A stretch of 11,943 nt of DNA from Candidatus Woesearchaeota archaeon (lineage in GTDB: Archaea > Nanobdellota > Nanobdellia > Woesearchaeales > GW2011-AR4), in the NCBI GenBank assembly GCA_016211245.1, contig JACQSQ010000076.1:1-11943 (forward strand), read 5' to 3'. The translations under genes and the position numbers were made by a program. Of the stretch, positions 1-5,348 are shown one piece after another (position 1 is the first letter of the stretch; each line of letters starts with the position of its first letter). The notes under the pieces were generated by a model. That model did not search any database, was not told the DNA's origin, and saw nothing but the letters and a program-made list of their open reading frames with translations.

Positions 1-608
1 ACATCAAGCCGACAAGAAGCGAACTGCTGAGGATAAAAAAGCAGATAAAACTGGCGAAATCGGGCTATAACCTGCTCAAAAAAAAAAGAGACGGGTTGAT
101 ACTTGAGTTCTTTGAAATTCTTAAAAGGGCAAAAACATTAAGGCAGGAATTGGTTGAAGAGTACAAAGTAGCCATCGGCAAAATAAACATCGCAAGAGTC
201 CTTGAAGGCGATTTGAAAGTGAAGTCAGTTGCGATGGCCATAAATGACATCCCTGATGTGAAATTGACGACAAAAAACGTGATGGGGGTCAAAGTCCCAA
301 AGATAGAGTCTTCTGACATAGAAAAGGCTTTCATGGAAAGGGGCTATGGAATATACACTTCTTCTGCGATAGATGAGGCAGCCGCAGCCTATGAAAAAGT
401 TGTTGAAAAAATAATATTGGCAGCTGAAGTCGAGACTTCAATGAGAAAGTTATTGAATGAAATCGAGAAAACAAAAAGAAGAGTAAATGGTCTGGAGTTT
501 GTCGTCATACCCACTTTGGACAGGCAAAAATCATTCATAAGTCTGCGCCTGGAAGAGATGGAAAGGGAAAATATCTTCAGGATGAAGAGGATTAAGGCAA
601 AGGCTTGA
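1..608 (+). CDS. atpD: A/V-type ATP synthase subunit D (5' end cut by window edge)
   Basis: This is the central-stalk (rotor axle) subunit D of the archaeal A-type ATP synthase. It links the catalytic A3B3 head to the membrane ring and turns during ATP synthesis. The frame is open from base 3, where it reads IKPTRSELLRIKKQIKLAKS, the standard family N-terminus, so only a few residues (Met plus roughly two to four) lie outside the window. A TTG at 96 is therefore an internal codon, not the start. About 201 residues are visible, close to the usual 200-215. Both ends form long amphipathic helices, expected for the two-helix coiled-coil axle. The C-terminal family signature is present: TKRRVNGLEFVVIP, then LEEMERENIFRMKRIK. 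The gene ends at TGA. Other ATPase genes presumably lie upstream, as atpD is commonly late in the atp operon. Identification is firm; coupling ion (H+ or Na+) cannot be told from this subunit. Confidence 0.96.
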   Translation, partial: IKPTRSELLRIKKQIKLAKSGYNLLKKKRDGLILEFFEILKRAKTLRQELVEEYKVAIGKINIARVLEGDLKVKSVAMAINDIPDVKLTTKNVMGVKVPKIESSDIEKAFMERGYGIYTSSAIDEAAAAYEKVVEKIILAAEVETSMRKLLNEIEKTKRRVNGLEFVVIPTLDRQKSFISLRLEEMERENIFRMKRIKAKA

Positions 609-612
609 TTAA

Positions 613-623
613 GTTTATATATT
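613..623 (+). promoter_or_regulatory. Archaeal TATA box for the P-loop kinase gene
   Basis: GTTTATATATT is centred about 27 bases before the ATG at 645, with no Shine-Dalgarno sequence in between. This spacing puts transcription start at or next to the start codon, suggesting a leaderless mRNA that is independent of the atp operon just upstream. Confidence 0.55.
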
Positions 624-644
624 CTCGATTTATGTTTATATTTT

Positions 645-1172
645 ATGAAACTTGTATTCATTTACGGTCCTCCAGCTGTAGGAAAATTGACTGTTGCCGA
701 AGAGCTTTCTAAAATTACAAGATATAAGCTGTTCCATAATCATCTGACTTTTGATTTAGTCGATTCCCTTTTTCCGTATGGAAGCAAGAACTTTGGCAAG
801 ATGAATACGCAAATAAGGCTGATTTTGTTTGAGGAAGCAGCAATGAAAAATGTTAACTTGATATTTACTTATTGTTACTCTAATCCAAGTGACAATTCAT
901 TTGTTAAAGAGGTGCTGAAAAAGGTTAGCAAATACAAAGGAAAAGTCTGTTTTGTGCAGTTATTGTGCAACAATAAAGAACCGTATAAGCGGGTAAAGCA
1001 CAAAAAAAGGAAAAAATACGGCAAACTTACGAAAGTTGATGGCTTTAAAAAATCAATAAAAAAATGGAACCTTTTATCTTCTATACCATTTGTTAAAAGC
1101 TTTAACATTGACAATACAAAAATTTCGCCAAAGAAAATTGCTCAGATGATTAAGTCCCACTATAAATTATAA
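645..1172 (+). CDS. P-loop small-molecule/nucleotide kinase-like ATPase
   Basis: A 175-residue soluble protein starting with a beta strand and a Walker A loop, GPPAVGKLT (residues 8-16), of the GxxxxGKxT form seen in adenylate-kinase-like and AAA_18-type kinases. A conserved-looking block HNHLTFDLVDSLFP (31-44) follows, probably contributing to the acceptor-substrate pocket. A very basic, lid-like stretch lies at about 111-130 (many Lys/Arg, as in the mobile LID of NMP-kinase folds), and the tail FNIDNTKISPKKIAQMI (153-169) matches the usual last strand and helix of these kinases. The phosphoryl acceptor is unknown; annotations such as shikimate kinase or chloramphenicol phosphotransferase would be over-calls. 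No Walker B acidic motif is obvious. It starts 36 bp after atpD with its own TATA box and is followed at 1 bp by a small membrane peptide. Confidence 0.72.
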   Translation: MKLVFIYGPPAVGKLTVAEELSKITRYKLFHNHLTFDLVDSLFPYGSKNFGKMNTQIRLILFEEAAMKNVNLIFTYCYSNPSDNSFVKEVLKKVSKYKGKVCFVQLLCNNKEPYKRVKHKKRKKYGKLTKVDGFKKSIKKWNLLSSIPFVKSFNIDNTKISPKKIAQMIKSHYKL

Positions 1173-1173
1173 A

Positions 1174-1296
1174 ATGGACAAATCCAAAAAGCAGAAGAGA
1201 ATAATGTGGGCTATCGTCATCTTCACAGTAATAAATTTTCTTTTAGTTCTTGGATTCTTTATTTATCTTTATTTCTGGATTAAAGGGAGAAGCTAG
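1174..1296 (+). CDS. Small single-pass membrane peptide (40 aa)
   Basis: The ATG lies one base after the kinase stop codon and the frame ends at TAG. The peptide has a lysine-rich N-terminus (MDKSKKQKR), one hydrophobic segment from about residue 11 to 36 (WAIVIFTVINF through IYLYFWI), and a short basic tail KGRS. By the positive-inside rule the N-terminus, with five Lys/Arg, is probably cytoplasmic. There is no cysteine, so it is not a lipoprotein. The 1-bp spacing suggests translation coupled to the upstream kinase gene, as there is no Shine-Dalgarno sequence and the nearest TATA-like bases are too close to the ATG. I do not recognise a family. It could be a membrane anchor, a modulator of a membrane complex, or a chance frame; the clean basic-TM-basic layout argues for a real gene. 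Confidence 0.5.
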   Translation: MDKSKKQKRIMWAIVIFTVINFLLVLGFFIYLYFWIKGRS

Positions 1297-1312
1297 ATAG
1301 AAATCGTATAGA

Positions 1313-1366
1313 TTTATAAAGACATTAAAAAATTATATAAATTATTGACAAATTAAAAAAAGAGGA
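1313..1366 (+). promoter_or_regulatory. Promoter and Shine-Dalgarno region of hppA1
   Basis: Two TATA-like elements precede hppA1: TTTATAAAG at 1313-1321 and TTATATAA at 1333-1340. A purine-rich AGAGGA at 1361-1366 sits five bases before the ATG and can pair with the 16S rRNA 3' end. The upstream TATA would give a leader of roughly 25-30 nt containing the AGAGGA site; the downstream one would start transcription at or inside it. hppA1 is therefore likely leadered, unlike most genes in the window. Confidence 0.5.
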
Positions 1367-1371
1367 ATAAA

Positions 1372-3324
1372 ATGTTACAATATGTCATTGGAATAAGCAT
1401 ATTTTCACTTCTTGTTGCACTAATTTTATCATTAATTATTTTAAAAAAGCCTGCCGGCACTGCAAAGATGCAGGAAATCTCAGAAGCAATCCATCAAGGC
1501 GCTTTAACATTTCTAAAAAAAGAATACGAGGTATTAGTTGTTTTTTTGATTATAGTTTCATTAATATTATATTTTTTCATAGATGCAAAAATTGCAGTTT
1601 CATTCATAATAGGCGGAATTTCATCAGCTTTGGCTGGCAATATAGGCATGAGAATTGCCACCAAATCAAATGCCCGAACAACAGAAGCAACTAAAAAACA
1701 CATTGGAGAGGGCTTGAAAATTGCTTTCTATTCAGGGGCTGTTATGGGCATGAGTGTTGTTGGTATCGGGCTTTTAGGTGTTTCAATCTTATATCTGGTT
1801 TTTAACGATCCAAACATAATTTACGGCTTCGGCTTCGGCGCTTCTTCAATTGCCTTGTTTGCCAGAGTCGGCGGCGGCATTTACACAAAAGCAGCGGATG
1901 TCGGCGCAGACTTGGTGGGCAAAGTGGAGAAGGGAATTCCGGAAGATGACCCAAGAAACCCAGCTGTCATTGCAGACAATGTAGGCGACAATGTTGGGGA
2001 TGTTGCAGGCATGGGAGCTGACTTGTTTGAGAGCTATGTCAATAGCATGATAGCGGCAATGGCAATAGGATTACTGGCTTTTAATTCAAAGGAATATCTT
2101 ATGCTTCCCTTGATGATTGCTAGCCTTGGAATAATCGCATCTATTATTGGAATTTTTTTTGTTCAGGCAAAGGACGACAAGCATCTTTTCAGCGCAATGA
2201 ACAAAGGGATGTACTCGAGCACAATAATTGCAGCAATCCTATCATTTGCATACATAAATTATCAAGGTTTTGACATAGGAATTTTCTATGCAACGCTTGC
2301 AGGTTTAATTGCAGGGGTGATAATTGGGTTATTCACCCAGTATTATACATCAAACAGCCACAAGCCAACACAAAGCATTGCAACAGCGGCAAAAACAGGA
2401 GCTGGAACAAATGTGATACAAGGGCTTGCTGTAGGAATGGTATCTACTTTAGTTCCGGTATTGGCTGTATCGATAGCAGTTTTAGTTGCATTTAATTTTG
2501 CTGGGTTATATGGGATAGCAATTGCTGGAGTTGGAATGCTTGCAACGCTCGGATTTACTTTAGCAATTGAAACATACGGCGCTGTGGCAGATAATGCAGC
2601 CGGAATTTCCGAAATGGCAAATGTCGGCAAAGATGTGAGGGAGAAAACTGAGTTGCTTGACGCAGTCGGCAATACAAATGCTGCAATAGGAAAAGGGTTT
2701 GCAATCGGAAGCGCTGCATTGACTGCCTTGGCTTTGTTTGCAAGCTTTACGCAAATAACTAAATTAAGTGTAATGAGCATTTCAGATCCTAAAGTTATAA
2801 TTGGATTATTCATCGGAGGAATGCTGCCATTTTTATTCAGCTCCTTTGCAATGCAGGCTGTTGGGAAGGCAGCATCAGGAATTGTTGATGAAGTTAGAAG
2901 GCAATTCAAGGAAATAAAAGGATTGATGCAGGGCAAAGCCAAACCTGATTATAACAAATGCATTGCGATAAGCACAAGGAGCGCTCTAAAGCAGATGATT
3001 TTACCATCCCTATTGGCGATTTTTTCTCCAATTGTTATTGGCTATATTTTTGGATTGGAGGCGTTAGGGGGATTGCTCGTTGGTTCAATAGTCACGGGTT
3101 TTTCACTCGCAATTTTCATGGCCAATTCTGGCGGCGCATGGGATAACGCTAAAAAATATATCGAAGCTGGAAATTTTGGAGGAAAAGGAAGCGATGCCCA
3201 CAAGGCAGCAGTTGTAGGAGATACAGTTGGCGACCCATTCAAGGACACAGCAGGGCCTTCATTGAATATCTTGATTAAGCTGATGTCTATTGTAGCTATT
3301 GTGTTTGTGCCGCTGATGGTTTGA
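1372..3324 (+). CDS. hppA: Membrane-bound pyrophosphatase, K+-dependent type (probably Na+-pumping)
   Basis: A 650-residue polytopic protein (about 15-16 membrane helices) that couples PPi hydrolysis to ion pumping. The catalytic loops are intact: DVGADLVGKVE (176-186), EDDPRNPAVIADNVGDNVGD (191-210) carrying the Asp cluster that binds Mg2+ and PPi, GGAWDNAKK (587-595), and GKGSDAHK followed by GDPFKDT near 604-626. In the GNTNAAIGKG segment, Ala437 and Gly440 occupy the positions that in characterised enzymes are Ala/Gly in the K+-dependent group and Lys/Thr in the K+-independent group, so K+ dependence is predicted. The gate region reads GMGADLFESYV with Glu220 right after LF, as in Na+-transporting pyrophosphatases, so Na+ transport is a reasonable inference but not proof. 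The ATG at 1372 has a good Shine-Dalgarno site. A second, divergent copy lies at 8554-10617. Confidence 0.95.
   Translation: MLQYVIGISIFSLLVALILSLIILKKPAGTAKMQEISEAIHQGALTFLKKEYEVLVVFLIIVSLILYFFIDAKIAVSFIIGGISSALAGNIGMRIATKSNARTTEATKKHIGEGLKIAFYSGAVMGMSVVGIGLLGVSILYLVFNDPNIIYGFGFGASSIALFARVGGGIYTKAADVGADLVGKVEKGIPEDDPRNPAVIADNVGDNVGDVAGMGADLFESYVNSMIAAMAIGLLAFNSKEYLMLPLMIASLGIIASIIGIFFVQAKDDKHLFSAMNKGMYSSTIIAAILSFAYINYQGFDIGIFYATLAGLIAGVIIGLFTQYYTSNSHKPTQSIATAAKTGAGTNVIQGLAVGMVSTLVPVLAVSIAVLVAFNFAGLYGIAIAGVGMLATLGFTLAIETYGAVADNAAGISEMANVGKDVREKTELLDAVGNTNAAIGKGFAIGSAALTALALFASFTQITKLSVMSISDPKVIIGLFIGGMLPFLFSSFAMQAVGKAASGIVDEVRRQFKEIKGLMQGKAKPDYNKCIAISTRSALKQMILPSLLAIFSPIVIGYIFGLEALGGLLVGSIVTGFSLAIFMANSGGAWDNAKKYIEAGNFGGKGSDAHKAAVVGDTVGDPFKDTAGPSLNILIKLMSIVAIVFVPLMV
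1885..1977 (+). repeat. Near-identical 93-nt tract shared with hppA2 (copy 1)
   Basis: This catalytic-loop segment of hppA1 (codons 172-202) aligns without gaps to 9121-9213 in hppA2 with only five differences in 93 nt. The first 54 nt carry a single difference, which is non-synonymous (GCA versus TCA). Immediately upstream, in the GGGIY codons, all five synonymous choices differ between the genes, so the left edge is abrupt. This is best explained by gene conversion between the paralogues. Confidence 0.7.
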
Positions 3325-3335
3325 AACCGCAAACC

Positions 3336-3344
3336 TTTAAAATA
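3336..3344 (+). promoter_or_regulatory. TATA box of pgk
   Basis: TTTAAAATA, preceded by AAACC that resembles a BRE, is centred about 25 bases before the pgk ATG at 3365. There is no Shine-Dalgarno sequence, so the mRNA is likely leaderless. It lies in the 40-bp gap after hppA1, giving pgk its own promoter. Confidence 0.6.
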
Positions 3345-3364
3345 AAAACTCTTTATCTGTTGTT

Positions 3365-4558
3365 ATGCAGAAATTTTTCACTTTGAATGACTTGGACGTG
3401 AAAGGCAAAAGAGTTCTTGTGAGGGTTGATTTTAATGTTCCATTGGATAATGATGGAAATGTTGAAGATGCTAAAAGAATAGAGCTTTCTGTACCTACCA
3501 TAAAATACCTTCTTGAAAAAGGATCAAAGCAGATAATTATCATGACTCACGTAGGGCGACCAAAAAATAATGAGAAAAATCTTCAAACAGACAAGATTGC
3601 CAAGAAATTAGAAAGCTTATTGAATGAAAAGGTGGCCAAAGTCGATGGATGGAGCCATGTTTCAGATTCAAAACTGGTCATGCTGGAAAACCTTAGGTTT
3701 AACCCGGCAGAGAAGTCGAAAAATCAGGAAGATAGAGACGTTTTCGGCAAGCAGCTTGCTTCTTTGGCAGATGTCTTTGTCCAGGATGCTTTCTCCAACT
3801 GCCACCGCGACCACGCATCCATGACTTCTGTTCCAAAATATCTGCCTTCCTACGCAGGGCTGTCAGTAGGGAAAGAAATTGAATTGATATCTCGTGCAAT
3901 TACCAATCCTAAAAAACCATGGGTAGTAATCTTTGGTGGATTGAAAGCAGATAAATTGAATGTCATGATTAATATAATGGAAAAAGCAGACACAATTCTT
4001 GTTGCTGGTGCTTTGGCATTTACATTGTTAAAGGCAAAAGGCATCGAAGTTGGAGACTCAAAAATCGATAATGAAGGGCTTGACTCTCTGCCTGAACTAG
4101 TGGAAAAAGTAACTTCAAGCTCTAAAGTTAAGCTTCCTGTCGATGCTGTGATTGCAGATAAGTTTGCCCCAGATGCAAAGTCAGAGAATGTTGATATTTC
4201 TGCAATTAAAAAAGGATGGATGGTCTTGGATATTGGAAAAAAAACAATAAAACAATATAAAGAGACATTAGAAAAAGCAAAGACCATCGCATGGTTTGGC
4301 CCTATAGGGGTTTATGAATTTGAAAAGTTTGCTCAGGGAACAAAGGAGATTGGAAAAGTGATGGCATCATTGACAAAGAAAGGAGTGACTACAATCATAG
4401 GCGGAGGAGACAGCGCAGGTGCCGTTGAATCCATGGGATTAGCCAATGATATGACTTTGGTTTCTTCTGGCGGCGGGGCTTCTCTTGAGTTCTTTGAAGG
4501 AAAGAAATTGCCCGGCATACAGGCGCTGGAAGAAAGCTACAAAAGGTTTAATAAGTAG
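3365..4558 (+). CDS. pgk: Phosphoglycerate kinase
   Basis: A cytoplasmic glycolytic/gluconeogenic enzyme that interconverts 1,3-bisphosphoglycerate plus ADP and 3-phosphoglycerate plus ATP. The 397-residue length is typical. Visible motifs in order: the PGK signature KRVLVRVDFNVP near the N-terminus, THVGRPK, LENLRF, a QDAFSNCHRDHAS segment that binds 3-phosphoglycerate, the nucleotide-side segment IFGGLKADKLN, WFGPIGVYEFEKFAQGT, and the C-terminal GGGDSAGAVESMG plus SSGGGASLEFFEGKKLPG that close over the nucleotide. The style of these motifs (RVDFNVP, THVGRPK, HRDHAS) is that of bacterial PGKs; archaeal enzymes more often read RVDINSP, SHQGRPG and HRSQ. This suggests acquisition from bacteria or membership of a bacterial-like archaeal clade. 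The gene has its own leaderless-type promoter and is followed by an HTH_10 regulator 18 bp downstream. Confidence 0.97.
   Translation: MQKFFTLNDLDVKGKRVLVRVDFNVPLDNDGNVEDAKRIELSVPTIKYLLEKGSKQIIIMTHVGRPKNNEKNLQTDKIAKKLESLLNEKVAKVDGWSHVSDSKLVMLENLRFNPAEKSKNQEDRDVFGKQLASLADVFVQDAFSNCHRDHASMTSVPKYLPSYAGLSVGKEIELISRAITNPKKPWVVIFGGLKADKLNVMINIMEKADTILVAGALAFTLLKAKGIEVGDSKIDNEGLDSLPELVEKVTSSSKVKLPVDAVIADKFAPDAKSENVDISAIKKGWMVLDIGKKTIKQYKETLEKAKTIAWFGPIGVYEFEKFAQGTKEIGKVMASLTKKGVTTIIGGGDSAGAVESMGLANDMTLVSSGGGASLEFFEGKKLPGIQALEESYKRFNK
4546..4555 (+). promoter_or_regulatory. TATA box of the HTH_10 regulator gene, inside the pgk 3' end
   Basis: GTTTAATAAG within the last codons of pgk is centred about 27 bases before the ATG at 4577. 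This is the normal archaeal spacing for a leaderless start and favours ATG 4577 over the upstream TTG at 4568. Confidence 0.4.
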
Positions 4559-4576
4559 AATTCTAATTTGCATATT

Positions 4577-5251
4577 ATGTGGATTACAAAGCTTAAGCTA
4601 AAGCATGAAGACTGCCCTATCGTAAACAGGTGCGTCAAATTCAATATTTTGGTTCTTTCTTACCCAAGCACTTGGTACGAGAAAAATGGAAAGAGATTTG
4701 CTACTACAACCTGCTACTTCCAAAGCAACGACGAAAGTCAAAAGAAAAAATTCATTGAAGACTTGAAAGCAGACAGGAGAATAACAAATTTAGAAGTTTC
4801 TGGCGATGTTTTTACTTACGAGATAAATCTTGGAAAAGAAGGTGAGCATGTTATGCTTTACCACAACAAAAACATCATTTTTGTAAAGCCTGCTGTCAAT
4901 CATTACGACGGCCACGAATATTGGGAAGTTGCCTGCTGGAAAAGGGAAGAGCTGGAGAAATTCATTAAAGAGCTTAAGGCTCATATGGACGTCTGTGAAA
5001 TTCTAAAATTGGAAAATTCTCCCTTGACTGATATTTATTTCCCTAATGTAATGCCTAAGCTTTCAAAAAGCCAGAAAGAAGCATTGGAAATCGCTTACAT
5101 AAACGGCTATTATTCCTATCCGAGAAAAGTCACTTTAGAGCAGCTGGCTAAAATAGCGAAAAAAGGAATTTCTACATTCCAAGAGCATTTGAGAAAGGCT
5201 GAGCTGAAATTGTTGCCAGTTATTATAGAGTACCAAATAAAAAATAAGTAG
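4577..5251 (+). CDS. HTH_10 (bacterioopsin-activator type) DNA-binding regulator
   Basis: A 224-residue archaeal transcription regulator. I use ATG 4577, giving the family-like start MWITKLKLKHEDC, rather than TTG 4568, which would add three residues. The C-terminal part (about 158-212) is the HTH_10 domain: LSKSQKEALEIAYINGYYSY, PRKVTLEQLAKI and STFQEHLRKAELKLL follow its usual pattern of an aromatic GY-x-x-PR element, then a helix-turn-helix ending in EHLRKAE. The N-terminal about 150 residues form a mixed alpha/beta ligand- or signal-sensing domain. It carries HEDC (10-13) and Cys19, with further cysteines at about 46, 120 and 140, so metal or redox sensing is possible but not shown. The ligand is unknown. 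Its gene is 18 bp after pgk and directly precedes the palindromic sites ahead of the radical SAM gene, so that promoter (and its own) are natural candidate targets. Confidence 0.85.
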   Translation: MWITKLKLKHEDCPIVNRCVKFNILVLSYPSTWYEKNGKRFATTTCYFQSNDESQKKKFIEDLKADRRITNLEVSGDVFTYEINLGKEGEHVMLYHNKNIIFVKPAVNHYDGHEYWEVACWKREELEKFIKELKAHMDVCEILKLENSPLTDIYFPNVMPKLSKSQKEALEIAYINGYYSYPRKVTLEQLAKIAKKGISTFQEHLRKAELKLLPVIIEYQIKNK

Positions 5252-5275
5252 TCGAATAATTTCGGCTTTTTCTTT
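5250..5275 (+). terminator. Hairpin plus T-run after the HTH_10 gene
   Basis: Bases 5250-5256 (AGTCGAA) can pair with 5261-5267 (TTCGGCT) as seven base pairs including one G-U, around a TAAT loop, followed by TTTTCTTT. This has the form of an intrinsic terminator and overlaps the stop codon of the regulator gene. The same bases contain the first copy of a duplicated palindromic 13-mer, so an operator role is an equal alternative. Confidence 0.45.
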
Positions 5276-5306
5276 ATATTTTAGCTTTAAACCGAAGAAT
5301 TTCGGG
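5253..5306 (+). promoter_or_regulatory. Promoter of the radical SAM gene bracketed by two palindromic 13-mers
   Basis: CGAATAATTTCGG (5253-5265) and CGAAGAATTTCGG (5293-5305) differ at one base and start exactly 40 bp apart. Each is an inverted repeat (CGAA/TTCG; the second extends to CCGAA/TTCGG with a four-base centre). Between them lies a good TATA box, TTTATATTTTA (5273-5283), whose expected start site (about 5303) falls in the second copy. The layout, one site just upstream of the TATA/BRE and one over the start site, is typical of a repressor-bracketed archaeal promoter. The resulting leader would be about 45 nt. Confidence 0.5.
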
Positions 5307-5348
5307 TAAAATAGTTTATGTCATTATCACTTTCTAGTAATGATTTAA

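Noticed and set aside
96..608. TTG at 96 as the start of the first gene
   Set aside because: The same frame is open back to base 3 and encodes the conserved N-terminus of ATP synthase subunit D, so the gene starts outside the window.
2343..2942. Long antisense open frames inside hppA1 (and similar ones in hppA2 and pgk)
   Set aside because: They mirror the codon pattern of the strongly supported sense genes and have low-complexity, protein-unlike composition.
4568..4576. TTG 4568 as start of the HTH_10 regulator
   Set aside because: ATG 4577 gives the family-like MWITK start and sits at the right distance from a TATA box; the upstream codon adds only three residues.
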